Notes under the pieces: model-generated
Database searches by the model: none
What the model saw: the letters and a program-made list of their open reading frames with translations, nothing else
What the model was told of the DNA's origin: nothing
Source: an uncultured Eubacterium sp.
Lineage (GTDB): Bacteria > Bacillota > Clostridia > Oscillospirales > Acutalibacteraceae
NCBI GenBank assembly: GCA_934561395.1
Contig: CAKTGF010000002.1
Location: 1 to 64,000 of the forward strand
DNA length: 64,000 nt
Reading direction: 5' to 3'
Shown: one piece after another, positions 8,035 to 17,430 of the stretch
How the letters are laid out: each line of letters starts with the position of its first letter
How positions within the stretch are numbered: position 1 is the stretch's first letter
Program-made: the position numbers and the translations under genes

Positions 8035-9040
8035 CGATTTATTAAACAAGGTAGTAAACGGAATCGATTTAACATACGACGAGGCAAAAAGTGCCATTGA
8101 TGAAATAATGAGCGGCAATGTGACAGAAAGCGTTATCGGTGCATTTTTAACAGCCCTTGCCATGAAGGGCGAAACCGAGGACGAAATCGCAGGTGCGGCA
8201 GACGGTATGCGCTCAAAGGCTGTGCCCTTTGAACTGGGCTGCCACGCACTTGATGTTGTGGGCACCGGCGGCGACAAATCAAATTCCTTCAACATTTCAA
8301 CCACCGCAGGGCTTGTGGCAGCTGCGGCAGGGGTAACAATTGCAAAGCACGGCAACCGTGCGGCATCCTCAAAATCAGGCACGGCAGATTGCCTTGAGGC
8401 TTTGGGTGTTAAAATCGACTGTGCCCCCGAGGTTATGAAAAAATCGCTTAAGGAGAACAACATTATTTTCTTCTTTGCACAAAAATATCACAGCGCAATG
8501 CGCTTTGTTGGCCCTGTTCGCAAGCAGATAGGCATTCGCACCGTGTTCAACATTTTAGGCCCTCTTACCAACCCGGGCAAGGCTGACAGAATGCTTTTGG
8601 GCGTTTTCAGCGAGGAATATGTTGAAAAAATTGCCAAGGCTCTTATCAAGCTGGGTGTTCACGACGCAATGGTTGTTTACGGTATGGACGGCCTTGACGA
8701 AATCAGTGCCTGCGGCGAAACCAAGGTTGCCGAGGTTAGGGGCAACGATATTAAGTATTATTCAATAATGCCCGAAGATTTCGGTTTTAACAGCGTGAAA
8801 AAATCGGAACTTGCAGGGGGAACCCCACAGGAGAATGCGGAAATTACAAAGAACATTTTGCAGGGCGGCGGTACTTATGCTCAAAAACTTGCGGTTGCGT
8901 TAAACGCAGGTGCCTGCATTTATGTTGAAAACGACGGCATTACCCTTGCTGACGGTATTAAAAAGGCGCAGGAGATTATGCAGTCGGGCAAGGGATACCA
9001 AACCCTGCAGGGCTTTATCAAAACAACTAACGAGGGTTAA
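8027..9040 (+). CDS. trpD: Anthranilate phosphoribosyltransferase
   Basis: 337 aa. It transfers phosphoribose from PRPP to anthranilate. The GTGGDKSNSFNIST PRPP-binding motif (about 82-95) and KHGNRAASSKSG (about 108-119) are intact, as is the VRKQIGIRTVFNILGPLTNP segment. The ATG overlaps trpG by 8 nt, with the SD AGGAGG inside trpG. Full family length and no anomalies. Confidence 0.97.
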   Translation: MINDLLNKVVNGIDLTYDEAKSAIDEIMSGNVTESVIGAFLTALAMKGETEDEIAGAADGMRSKAVPFELGCHALDVVGTGGDKSNSFNISTTAGLVAAAAGVTIAKHGNRAASSKSGTADCLEALGVKIDCAPEVMKKSLKENNIIFFFAQKYHSAMRFVGPVRKQIGIRTVFNILGPLTNPGKADRMLLGVFSEEYVEKIAKALIKLGVHDAMVVYGMDGLDEISACGETKVAEVRGNDIKYYSIMPEDFGFNSVKKSELAGGTPQENAEITKNILQGGGTYAQKLAVALNAGACIYVENDGITLADGIKKAQEIMQSGKGYQTLQGFIKTTNEG

Positions 9041-9041
9041 T

Positions 9042-9824
9042 ATGGCAACTATTTTAGACAACATAGCCGATTACACAAGGCAGCGTTACAGTGAAATAAC
9101 GGCAAGGCGACCTCTCACTGATGTAAGGCGTGAGGCGCTGACGCTGCCAAGGGGCGGCTTTGAATTTGAAAATGCATTAAAGGGCAGCGGGCTTTCCTTT
9201 ATTTGCGAGGTTAAAAAGGCCTCCCCCTCAAAGGGGCTTATTGCCGAAAATTTTCCCTATCTTCAAATTGCAAGGGAATATCAGGCGGCAGGGGCTGCGG
9301 CAATATCCTGCCTTACCGAGCCTAAATGGTTTTTGGGCAGCGACGAATATTTAAAGCAAATTTCGCAAAGCGTGAGCATCCCCGTGTTAAGAAAAGATTT
9401 TACCCTTTTTGATTATCAGATTTATGAGGCAAAGCTGCTGGGTGCAAGTGCCGTTTTGCTGATTTGCGCCCTGCTTGATACCGATAAAATCAAGGAATAT
9501 ATATCAATATGCGATGAGCTGGGTATTTCTGCCCTTGTTGAGGCACATAATGAAAATGAGGTCAGCTCCGCACTTAAGGCAAATGCAAGAATTATCGGCG
9601 TAAATAACAGAAATCTTAAGGATTTTTCGGTTGATGTTAACAATTCGACCCGTTATCGCAAAATGATACCCGATAATGTGATTTTTGTGAGCGAAAGCGG
9701 AATAAAAAGTCACAGCGACATTAAGGTTTTGCAGGATAACGGCACAAATGCAGTGCTGATTGGCGAAACCCTGATGCGTGCTGAAAACAAAAAACAAATG
9801 ATTGAGGAATTGATAAATGGCTAA
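9042..9824 (+). CDS. trpC: Indole-3-glycerol phosphate synthase
   Basis: 260 aa TIM barrel, beginning at ATG 9042 (MATILDNIADYTR), 1 nt after the trpD stop. The open frame extends further upstream into trpD but that extension is not homologous to the family. The CEVKKASPSKGLI strand with the catalytic Lys, the IGVNNRNLKDF strand and the VSESGIKS strand are all present. It decarboxylates and closes the ring of CdRP. It overlaps trpF by 8 nt. Confidence 0.96.
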   Translation: MATILDNIADYTRQRYSEITARRPLTDVRREALTLPRGGFEFENALKGSGLSFICEVKKASPSKGLIAENFPYLQIAREYQAAGAAAISCLTEPKWFLGSDEYLKQISQSVSIPVLRKDFTLFDYQIYEAKLLGASAVLLICALLDTDKIKEYISICDELGISALVEAHNENEVSSALKANARIIGVNNRNLKDFSVDVNNSTRYRKMIPDNVIFVSESGIKSHSDIKVLQDNGTNAVLIGETLMRAENKKQMIEELING

Positions 9825-10404
9825 AATCAAAATTTGCGGCTTGAAACGGCTTGAGGATATTTCCTATGTTAACAAGCTTAAGCCCGATTATGTGGGCTTT
9901 ATATTAACCAACGGCTACAAGCGCAGTATTGATATGCAGCAACTGCGGCGGCTTAGGGGCAGGCTCAGTGCCGATATTAAGGCGGTGGGCGTGTTTGTTA
10001 ACGAAAGCAGCGATATAGTTAACGCCCTGGTTAAAATGCAGCTGATAGATATTGTTCAGCTCCACGGAAACGAGAGCGTTGATTATGTAAAAAGCATTAA
10101 CGCCCCGGTAATTAAGGCGCTCAGACCCGAGCAGTTCTCCATGGCGGAGGAATATGCAAAGCATGCTGATTTTCTGCTGTTTGACAGCGGCACCGGCAGC
10201 GGCAAGGCCTTTGATTGGTCAAAAATCCCAAAAACAAATGCAAAATTCTTTTTGGCAGGGGGCTTGGATGCAGGCAATTTAAGCCTTGCAATTAAAACCG
10301 TTAGCCCCTACGGCGTTGATTTATCGTCAGCGGTGGAAATTGAGGGCAAAAAGGATTTTGAAAAAATAAAAGAAGTAATAGAAATAGCGAGGAACACAAA
10401 ATGA
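9817..10404 (+). CDS. trpF: Phosphoribosylanthranilate isomerase
   Basis: 195 aa monofunctional TIM barrel. The N-terminal KICGLKR motif carries the catalytic Cys, the VQLHGNES strand follows, and the acidic residue of [15 protein letters not shown] corresponds to the general acid. GGLDAGN and GVDLSSAVE bind phosphate. It overlaps trpC by 8 nt and trpB by 4 nt (ATGA). Confidence 0.96.
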   Translation: MAKIKICGLKRLEDISYVNKLKPDYVGFILTNGYKRSIDMQQLRRLRGRLSADIKAVGVFVNESSDIVNALVKMQLIDIVQLHGNESVDYVKSINAPVIKALRPEQFSMAEEYAKHADFLLFDSGTGSGKAFDWSKIPKTNAKFFLAGGLDAGNLSLAIKTVSPYGVDLSSAVEIEGKKDFEKIKEVIEIARNTK

Positions 10405-11585
10405 GCAAGGGAAGATACGGTATTCACGGTGGGCAATATATACCCGAAACCCTGATGAACGAAATTATTAATCTTGAAAAGGCATACGAGTTTTATAAAA
10501 ACGACAAGGATTTTAACGATGAGCTTAACAAGCTGTTTAAGGAATACGCCGGCAGGCCCTCATTGCTTTATTATGCCGAAAATATGACAAAGGATTTAGG
10601 CGGCGCAAAAATTTATTTTAAGCGTGAGGATTTAAACCACACCGGCGCACATAAAATCAACAATGTTTTGGGTCAGTGCCTGCTTGCAAAAAAAATGGGC
10701 AAAACAAGGGTAATTGCCGAAACAGGCGCAGGTCAGCACGGTGTTGCAACAGCAACGGCGGCTGCCCTTATGGGTCTTGAGTGCGAAATCTTTATGGGCA
10801 AGCTTGATACCGAGCGCCAGGCGCTTAACTGCTACCGTATGGAGCTTTTAGGGGCTAAGGTGCACCCTGTAACCACAGGCACAATGACCCTTAAAGACGC
10901 TGTAAACGACGCTTTTAAGGAATGGGTATCCCGTGTGGATGATACCTTGTATGTTCTCGGCTCGGTTATGGGCCCCCACCCCTATCCTATGATAGTGCGT
11001 GATTTTCAATCTGTAATCTCCAAAGAGGCAAGGCAGCAGATTTTAGAGCTTGAGGGCAGGCTCCCCAACGCTGTTATGGCATGTGTGGGCGGCGGCTCAA
11101 ACGCTATGGGAATGTTTTATAACTTTATTAACGATACCGATGTAAGGCTCATTGGCTGCGAGGCAGCAGGCAGGGGAGTTGATTCGGGCGAAACTGCGGC
11201 AACAATGGCAACGGGCACCCTGGGTGTGTTCCACGGTATGAAATCATATTTCTGCCAAAACGAATACGGCCAAATTGCCCCTGTTTATTCCATTTCCGCA
11301 GGGCTTGATTACCCGGGCGTGGGTCCCGAGCATGCATATTTAAAGGATATCGGCAGGGCAGAATATGTGCCTGTTACCGATGACGAGGCGGTTAACGCCT
11401 TTGAATACATAGCTCGCACCGAGGGCATAATTTGTGCAATAGAATCTGCACACGCAGTTGCACATCTTATGAAAATTGCTCCCACAATGAGCAAGGACGA
11501 TATTATTATTTGCTGCCTTTCAGGCAGGGGCGACAAGGATGTTGCGGCAATTGCAAGATATAGGGGGATAGATTTACATGAGTAA
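10401..11585 (+). CDS. trpB: Tryptophan synthase beta chain
   Basis: 394 aa TrpB1-type subunit. The PLP lysine lies in HTGAHKINN (about residue 85), the catalytic Glu in AETGAGQHG, and phosphate binding in [14 protein letters not shown] is near the C-terminus. It condenses indole with serine in an alpha2-beta2 complex with TrpA. Start ATG 10401 has an internal SD GAGGA in trpF. It overlaps trpA by 8 nt, consistent with coupled synthesis of the two subunits. Confidence 0.97.
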   Translation: MSKGRYGIHGGQYIPETLMNEIINLEKAYEFYKNDKDFNDELNKLFKEYAGRPSLLYYAENMTKDLGGAKIYFKREDLNHTGAHKINNVLGQCLLAKKMGKTRVIAETGAGQHGVATATAAALMGLECEIFMGKLDTERQALNCYRMELLGAKVHPVTTGTMTLKDAVNDAFKEWVSRVDDTLYVLGSVMGPHPYPMIVRDFQSVISKEARQQILELEGRLPNAVMACVGGGSNAMGMFYNFINDTDVRLIGCEAAGRGVDSGETAATMATGTLGVFHGMKSYFCQNEYGQIAPVYSISAGLDYPGVGPEHAYLKDIGRAEYVPVTDDEAVNAFEYIARTEGIICAIESAHAVAHLMKIAPTMSKDDIIICCLSGRGDKDVAAIARYRGIDLHE

Positions 11586-12351
11586 AAAAATCAGCGACGC
11601 ATTTTCAAAGGGCAAGGCGTTTATCGGCTTTATTACCGCAGGCGACCCTGACCTTGATACAACAAAGGAAATTATACTTCAAATGGAGCAGGCAGGCTGC
11701 GATTTGGTTGAAATCGGTATTCCTTTTTCAGACCCAATCGCCGAGGGTCCTGTTATTCAAAACGCAAATATCCGTGCTTTAAAAAACAAGGTTACCACCG
11801 ATGATGTTTTTGCGGCGGTAAACGATATTAAGGACACGGTGCATATTCCTATGGTGTTTATGACCTACCTTAACGTGCTGTTTAAATACGGCTATGACAG
11901 GTTTTTGCAAAATGCGGCAAATGCCGGAATATGCGGTGTAATTATCCCCGATTTACCTTATGAGGAAAAGGACGAGCTCCAAAGCGTTGCAAAAAATTAC
12001 GGCGTGCAGGTGGTGTCGCTTATTGCACCCACCAGCGAGGAGCGAATTAAAACCATTGCTGCCCATGCCGAGGGCTTTGTTTATGCCGTTTCGTCACTGG
12101 GCGTAACCGGTGTAAGAAGTGAAATTAAAACCGATTTGGAGTCTATAACAGCGGCAATTAAGGCGGCAACGGATGTGCCTGTGGCAATCGGCTTCGGCAT
12201 TAACACTCCCGAGCAGGCAAAGCATTATTCCTCAATAGCCGACGGCGTAATTGTTGGTTCGGCAATTGTAAAAATTATTGAAAAATACGGCAAGGATTCC
12301 CCCGAAAAGGTGTTCGATTATGTAAAATCAATGAAGGACGCCATGAAATAA
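11578..12351 (+). CDS. trpA: Tryptophan synthase alpha chain
   Basis: 257 aa TIM barrel. The catalytic Glu lies in [16 protein letters not shown] with the Asp of the same motif. [11 protein letters not shown] and the GVTGVRSE flexible loop are present. It cleaves indole-3-glycerol phosphate to indole, which is channelled to TrpB. Last gene of the operon. The terminator at 12437-12478 follows a small palindrome. Confidence 0.97.
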   Translation: MSKKISDAFSKGKAFIGFITAGDPDLDTTKEIILQMEQAGCDLVEIGIPFSDPIAEGPVIQNANIRALKNKVTTDDVFAAVNDIKDTVHIPMVFMTYLNVLFKYGYDRFLQNAANAGICGVIIPDLPYEEKDELQSVAKNYGVQVVSLIAPTSEERIKTIAAHAEGFVYAVSSLGVTGVRSEIKTDLESITAAIKAATDVPVAIGFGINTPEQAKHYSSIADGVIVGSAIVKIIEKYGKDSPEKVFDYVKSMKDAMK

Positions 12352-12394
12352 TATTTTTCTTAGTTAAATTTTTGAAGTATTAACAAATTTTAGT

Positions 12395-12413
12395 GGGCGG
12401 ATAATATCCGACC
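12395..12413. repeat. Intergenic palindrome (REP-like), copy 1
   Basis: GGGCGGATAATATCCGACC is a near-perfect palindrome between trpA and the PHP gene. The inner sequence recurs at 33438-33456. No T-tract follows directly. Confidence 0.5.
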
Positions 12414-12436
12414 CCAAATTTTTCTATAAAAACAAA

Positions 12437-12478
12437 ACAACGCAACTATCGCAATAATGATAGGTGCGTTGTTTTTAT
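12437..12478 (+). terminator. Terminator after trpA (bidirectional)
   Basis: ACAACGCA...TGCGTTGT stem with an inner CTATC/GATAG pairing, T-tract on the right and A-rich run on the left. It can stop trpA transcription and, on the other strand, the converging PHP gene. Confidence 0.85.
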
Positions 12479-12483
12479 TTTAT

Positions 12484-13476
12484 TTATTCCTCAATCCAAA
12501 TGGGGTTTGTAAATGCCCAAAACAGCTCGGGCATTGTTTTATTATTCATGCTCACGCCTCTGCGACCGAGAAACTGCCGTTCGGCAAGAGCCATTGCCCT
12601 GCTGAAAACAGGGTTAAGGGTGTAATCAATTTCGGCACGGATAAAGCCCGGCTCCTTAATTTCCACCTGAGCGTTCCATTTGTCATAATTTCTTTCAGCC
12701 TTGCGGCGGAAAATTATTTTGTCATTGTTGTAAATTACAACGGAATGGCCCTTTTTAAGCTTTGTAACCGTAATATCGGCAATGTTGTTTTCAGAAAGCC
12801 TTGCGGTATCCCCAAGCTGTGCCTTGCCCACAGTCAAATAAATCATGCTTGATTTGGGAGAGTTGGTAATAACGCTCCTTCCCTCCCTTATAGCCTTTAA
12901 AATGGCAGGGGCTGTTTTTTCCTCAGCCAAAACATAGGTTGTGGGTGTTGCAAGAAATGAAACCGGGCCGTAGTTTTGGTGGTGGTCAGAGCCGCCCACA
13001 GCCATAATTTTGTTACCCTTTAAAAGCTGCTCGCTCCACCATTTAAGGTTTTTAACATTGTCGCTGTGCTGAACTGCGTTCCAAACCTCAACGGTGTCAA
13101 ACTTAAAATCGTCTTTATCAAGCCTAAAGGGGCAGTTTGAGCAAAACGGGTGGTTAAGCGAGATTGTTGCTCCTGCCTTGCGGCTTTCCTCAATCAGCTT
13201 TAAGTAATCCTCTGTGGTGTCAAGCTTGTGGGGTGGGTCGTGGGGAACCTTTGCGCCCCAAACATTAACATGCCCCGGCTCGTTGGTCAGCTCCTGCCCC
13301 TGAATTACCAGCATATCGCCGTTGAAATAGCTTTGCTTAACGGTGTTGTAGTTGTGGTCGGTTATAATCATATAATCAAGGCCAAGCTTTTTGCACTCTG
13401 AAATCAGCTTTTCAGGTGTCATTTTCCCATCGGAATTGGTGGTGTGCAAATGGGTGTCGCCCTTGTACCAAGTCAT
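12484..13476 (-). CDS. PHP-domain metal-dependent phosphoesterase
   Basis: 330 aa. The N-terminal PHP motif GDTHLHTTNSDG (HxH), ITDHNYNT and SLNHPFC metal-binding His residues, and GGSDHH near residue 155 match PHP phosphoesterases of the CehA/McbA type. No signal peptide. The C-terminal ~100 residues form a beta-rich domain. Function (phosphate or carbohydrate ester hydrolysis) is unresolved. SD AAGGGGG precedes the ATG. It is followed in the same orientation, from upstream, by the symporter and metallophosphoesterase genes, perhaps as one regulon. Confidence 0.8.
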   Translation of the reverse strand: MTWYKGDTHLHTTNSDGKMTPEKLISECKKLGLDYMIITDHNYNTVKQSYFNGDMLVIQGQELTNEPGHVNVWGAKVPHDPPHKLDTTEDYLKLIEESRKAGATISLNHPFCSNCPFRLDKDDFKFDTVEVWNAVQHSDNVKNLKWWSEQLLKGNKIMAVGGSDHHQNYGPVSFLATPTTYVLAEEKTAPAILKAIREGRSVITNSPKSSMIYLTVGKAQLGDTARLSENNIADITVTKLKKGHSVVIYNNDKIIFRRKAERNYDKWNAQVEIKEPGFIRAEIDYTLNPVFSRAMALAERQFLGRRGVSMNNKTMPELFWAFTNPIWIEE

Positions 13477-13576
13477 AATAATTCCCCCTTAATGTTGATA
13501 ATATATCAAAATTATTCATTTGTAAAGGGGGTAATAAAATTGCTCAATTTTAGGTAGGTCTGCTAAGCCGCTGCAA

Positions 13577-15004
13577 TCAATTTTCGTCGGTGTTATATTG
13601 CTTTCTCTTTTCCAAAAGCGCCTCGTGAATATCCTCTTTTCTCTTGCCTGTGAGCTTGTAGAAGAAGAACGGCACACCTGCAAGGAACATCATAAGGCCG
13701 TGAACCACAGTGTAAAAGAACAAAAGCATAACCTTGGTGTGTAAACTTTGCTCCTGCGCCACGCCCCCTACAGCCTGCACATATTCAATAATGGGCACTT
13801 TTGTGCCGTATAAAATTTTAGGTGCAAGGGCTGATGCGATTGTGCCTGAAATCATTGTGCCGATACCGATAACAAAGGGCAGCGATGCGTCAAGCCTTTT
13901 GCCTGTTTCAAGCTCGATAGCCTCCAAAACATCTGCCTGGAACATGCTGGGCAAAAGATTTGATGCGCCGAATTGCAGGCCGATAAGGAACAAAAATGCC
14001 ACAAACACAATCTGCAAAACAGGGCTTGGATGCTTGAAATAAACATAGCCTATTGCAAAGGCGGCGGTGTTGGCAATTACCGAATAAATGCCGCTTGCAA
14101 TGTAAAGCACCTTTGAGTTGTATTTTTTCAGTAAAAAGTTGATAATCAGCATACCAACGGCGGTGCCTATACCGGTGGGCAAGCCGAAAAGTAAAAATTT
14201 GCCCGGGCCCAGCAGCGCCTCTGCAAGGAAAATGCCCATATATGTGGCAACGCCCCTAAAGCTCTTTAAAAATTCAGACACAATAATCGTCCAGGCGTAT
14301 TTGTTTTTCAAAACATCGCCGTAGCCCTCAATGGGATTTTTCTTTTCGTTGGTGTAAACAACCCTTTCGTTAACGGTTTTCATGCCCAAAAGCATTGTGA
14401 TAATGCCGAAAACGCCGCAAAGGGACGCAACCGCAATGTATCTTATTGCCTTATCCTTAACCATAAAGGCGATGACAAGCTCAACCACAAGGGGTGCGGA
14501 GTTGCCCACTGCGGAAACAATGCCCCTAAAGGAAATAACGGTGTCACGCTCGCTCATATTGGGGGTCATAACAAAGGCTACCTTGTTAACGCAGTCGCCG
14601 AAATTGGTGCAAACTGCCCAGGCAACCGCAACGGTTACAAGGTAAATCATAAGCGTTGTGCCGGTTATGCCCTTTGGCGCAACGAAGGACAGCACAAGAA
14701 ATATGCCCGTCGGTACCGCAACCAAAAGAGCAAGTGGCCTGAATTTTCCGCTTTTGCCCTTTTTTCTGCCGTCAATATACATGGCGATAAAGAAATTGAG
14801 CACAAAGGGAATTACTGATGTAAGCGTGTTAAATAGCGAAACCTGGTTGTCTGTAAGCGTTAATACGTTTACCAAATAGTCGCTTCTGTATGAGCCCACG
14901 GTTCCTGTCATCATGGTATAAAAGAATACCGCAACAAGGTAGAGTATAAATTCCTTGGGCTTTACGTATTTTGTTTGCCCAACAGTTTTTGCATTTTCTG
15001 ACAT
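13577..15004 (-). CDS. GPH-family sugar:cation symporter (MFS)
   Basis: 475 aa with about 12 hydrophobic segments. The IDGRKKGKSGKFRP loop between helices 2 and 3 is characteristic of the glycoside-pentoside-hexuronide (GPH/MelB) family. It likely imports a sugar or glycoside with Na+ or H+, but the substrate cannot be read from sequence. It lies 24 nt downstream of the metallophosphoesterase gene, so they are probably one transcript under the neighbouring AraC regulator. Confidence 0.82.
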   Translation of the reverse strand: MSENAKTVGQTKYVKPKEFILYLVAVFFYTMMTGTVGSYRSDYLVNVLTLTDNQVSLFNTLTSVIPFVLNFFIAMYIDGRKKGKSGKFRPLALLVAVPTGIFLVLSFVAPKGITGTTLMIYLVTVAVAWAVCTNFGDCVNKVAFVMTPNMSERDTVISFRGIVSAVGNSAPLVVELVIAFMVKDKAIRYIAVASLCGVFGIITMLLGMKTVNERVVYTNEKKNPIEGYGDVLKNKYAWTIIVSEFLKSFRGVATYMGIFLAEALLGPGKFLLFGLPTGIGTAVGMLIINFLLKKYNSKVLYIASGIYSVIANTAAFAIGYVYFKHPSPVLQIVFVAFLFLIGLQFGASNLLPSMFQADVLEAIELETGKRLDASLPFVIGIGTMISGTIASALAPKILYGTKVPIIEYVQAVGGVAQEQSLHTKVMLLFFYTVVHGLMMFLAGVPFFFYKLTGKRKEDIHEALLEKRKQYNTDEN

Positions 15005-15028
15005 AATTTTACCCCTTTTAATTATTTT

Positions 15029-16345
15029 TTAAATGCCGTATTTGTTTTTGTTTATATGCAGCACCGTTTCGTAATCACGCTGACGGTTATCGCCTATCAT
15101 TGAAAGTATAAAGGTATTAATATCCCCGAGAACAGGGCTTTTTTCGCCCATTTTCTTTTCAATAACACGGGTAACGGGTCTTAGCCGCTTTAACAGCTTT
15201 TCAAAGGCTGTGTAAACGGGCGTGCCCTTAACATAGGGCTCGTTGCCCATAAAAATATTCCTTACAAGCTCTATTCCCAAATCCTTTGCAAGCAGGTTTT
15301 GTATGCTTTTGTCGGGATTAAACCATAAAAGGTTGCAAAGCTTTTTAACGGTCAGCCTGTTCAGCAGGCTCATTGCAGGCTTTGGCAAAATTTGGTTCAT
15401 TTTAACCTCTATCATTCTGTCAAAGCGCCATTTGAAATATTCTCCGGCGGTTTTGCCCTGCTTGTCATAGCCAAAATCCTTTATGGTAAAGGATTCTATC
15501 TTGGCAGTGTCGCCGTTTAAGGTTATTTTTCTGTATGCACAGGGGCAGCCCACAAAGCAGCCTGTTTGAACATCCGTTATGGTGTTGCCGTTTTTTGTTG
15601 TGTAATCCGTTATTGCCTGTGCGTGCATGTGCCCTGTGAATATAAGGTCAAGGCCTGCATCGGCAAGCGTGTTTGCACATTTTTCCCAATCGGTCAGCTT
15701 TGCGTCGCCTATTAAATTCATTATGGGCGAAAACGGCAAAAGGGGATAATGGGTCATTGCAAATATGTAGTTGCCGGTGCGGTGAGCCTCCTCAATTTGC
15801 TCAAGCGCCCAGCGCATTTGGTCATCCCATATTCCTTTAAAATCCTTGCAGTCGCCGTCACAGTTCAGGGCAAGCAGCCTTATTCCGTCGGCAATTTGGG
15901 CAACATAGCTCATGCTGCTTTTATGCTCGCTTATTGCGTCGTCAAAGCCGAAATCTCTGTAAAAATCACGCAGCTCCTCCCGGGGCATGCCCTTAACATG
16001 CACCATCTCGTCACCGATAAATTCGTATGCATCGCCGCTGTCGTAATCGTGGCGGGCAGTGATAAGATAAATCTTTTTGCCCTGCTCCTTTAGCTTGTAA
16101 AGCCTTTCTCTAAGGCCCACATGGCTTTGGTATTCCCCCCTGTAAACCAGGTCGCCGGGTATGAGAATAATGTTTGTTTTGTCATCCTCCGCCAATTGCT
16201 TAAATCCGGCGTCAACAATGGCAGGGGTTTCAGCAACGCACTTTTGGTCGGTTCTGCTGCGGCGCTCGTATGCCTCGCCCTCTCTGCCGAACGAGCTGTC
16301 AAAATAATGAGTATCGGTTACCAAATAAAAGCTTGTGCCTTTCAT
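15029..16345 (-). CDS. Calcineurin-like metallophosphoesterase
   Basis: 438 aa without a signal peptide. Metal-binding motifs in order: DTHY (about residue 11), GDLVYRGE (about 64), ARHD (about 97), THYP (about 197) and GHMHAQ (about 237). The third block is normally GNHD/E. Here the Asn ligand is replaced by Arg, so metal geometry or activity may differ. The C-terminal ~170 residues are helical and of unknown role. The upstream region carries three AATATCAC repeats that may bind the adjacent AraC regulator. Confidence 0.75.
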   Translation of the reverse strand: MKGTSFYLVTDTHYFDSSFGREGEAYERRSRTDQKCVAETPAIVDAGFKQLAEDDKTNIILIPGDLVYRGEYQSHVGLRERLYKLKEQGKKIYLITARHDYDSGDAYEFIGDEMVHVKGMPREELRDFYRDFGFDDAISEHKSSMSYVAQIADGIRLLALNCDGDCKDFKGIWDDQMRWALEQIEEAHRTGNYIFAMTHYPLLPFSPIMNLIGDAKLTDWEKCANTLADAGLDLIFTGHMHAQAITDYTTKNGNTITDVQTGCFVGCPCAYRKITLNGDTAKIESFTIKDFGYDKQGKTAGEYFKWRFDRMIEVKMNQILPKPAMSLLNRLTVKKLCNLLWFNPDKSIQNLLAKDLGIELVRNIFMGNEPYVKGTPVYTAFEKLLKRLRPVTRVIEKKMGEKSPVLGDINTFILSMIGDNRQRDYETVLHINKNKYGI

Positions 16346-16390
16346 TTAACAACCCTCCAATCTGTTATAATAAAAGATTGATATATATAG

Positions 16391-16450
16391 AATATCACAA
16401 TTATATTATGTTTTATTGAATAATATCACTTGCAATTTACAAAATATCAC
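16391..16450. promoter_or_regulatory. Three phased AATATCAC repeats (putative AraC-regulator operator)
   Basis: Identical octamers lie at 16391-16398, 16422-16429 and 16443-16450 in the same orientation, 31 and 21 bp apart (about three and two helical turns). They lie upstream of the metallophosphoesterase-symporter genes and immediately downstream of the AraC-type regulator gene. A related GTGATATA lies at 17268-17275, just before the regulator's start codon. Confidence 0.55.
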
Positions 16451-16462
16451 ACTTGCCCACTG

Positions 16463-17266
16463 CTAATCAGTTGCTGTCATGCTGCGGTATTTTCTTGGGG
16501 TTAAGCCCGTTGCCTTTTTAAAGCAGTATGAAAAATACTGCTGGTCCGCATAGGAAAGTGCGTTGGATATTTCCGCAATCGTCATGCCCGAATTTGAAAG
16601 ATAATCCTTTGCAAGGGCTATTTTGCTGTCACAATAATATTTATACGGCGTTTGATTAAATTTTTTTACAAACACATTGATAATGTGGTTTTTTGAATAA
16701 TTAAGGCTGTGGCTTAGTTCGTCAAGCTTAAGCTCTCGGGCTAAATTATTGTCTATGTATCTTTTGATTTTATCTGCCAAATCCTCGCCGTCAAGCATTT
16801 GCCTGCTGTGCACGGCGGTAAAAATTTTAAAAAGCTCCACCGTCAGTTGCCGGGTTGCCGCTTGGGTGTTCTGCGTGTTAAAGGCAATGTCAAAAATGCG
16901 GCGAAAATTCTTTTCCAAAAAAACATTTTCGTATAAATACACCCCTTGGGTAAGATAATTTTCTATAAGGGCATCGGCAATCTCGCCGTAAAAGCTTATA
17001 AAGTATTTGTGCCAGCCGTTTTCCTTTTGTGAATAATACAAATGGTTGCTCCCCTCGGATATAAAGAACATATCCCCTTTTTTTGGATGATAAATGCCCG
17101 AATTGATTTCAAGGGTGCCTGTGCCGCTGACTATGTATTCAAAGGCCGCAATGTCGCTTTTTTCTCTTTTGATAATATATTTTTCGTCGCAAAGGGTTTC
17201 CCCCACAAATCTTATACCAAAGGGGGTGTTTTTATCATAGCTCATAAGCTTTATGTTTTCATACAT
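16463..17266 (-). CDS. AraC-family transcriptional regulator
   Basis: 267 aa. An N-terminal cupin-like sensor domain (about 1-150, with IYHPKKGDMFFI) and a C-terminal pair of helix-turn-helix motifs (about 170-265) ending in YFSYCFKKATGLTPRKYR, the AraC signature. The downstream minus-strand genes encode a metallophosphoesterase and a sugar symporter, so it probably responds to a carbohydrate. Promoter on the minus strand: TTGATT, 17 bp, TATAAT in 17308-17340. Confidence 0.9.
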   Translation of the reverse strand: MYENIKLMSYDKNTPFGIRFVGETLCDEKYIIKREKSDIAAFEYIVSGTGTLEINSGIYHPKKGDMFFISEGSNHLYYSQKENGWHKYFISFYGEIADALIENYLTQGVYLYENVFLEKNFRRIFDIAFNTQNTQAATRQLTVELFKIFTAVHSRQMLDGEDLADKIKRYIDNNLARELKLDELSHSLNYSKNHIINVFVKKFNQTPYKYYCDSKIALAKDYLSNSGMTIAEISNALSYADQQYFSYCFKKATGLTPRKYRSMTATD

Positions 17267-17430
17267 AGTGATATATTCAACCTTTCCTGCGATATTATCC
17301 CTAATTTTGATTATATACTATGATATATTGTAAATCAACAGGCTTTTTGCCATACGGGGCGGCGCCCCTTTTATTTTTCGTTAAAATATGATATTATAAG
17401 GGCAAAGAGAATCGCTTTGGAGGGAACAAT

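Noticed and set aside
8011..8463. 150-aa minus-strand frame opposite trpD
   Set aside because: Antisense shadow of a clear trpD.
8910..9041. 44-codon upstream extension of trpC
   Set aside because: Lies inside trpD and lacks family similarity; ATG 9042 follows the trpD stop by 1 nt and begins the TrpC sequence.
17356..17378. GGGGC-ggc-GCCCC hairpin with T-rich tail upstream of the amidohydrolase
   Set aside because: Terminator-like, but there is no plus-strand gene behind it and its role cannot be judged.
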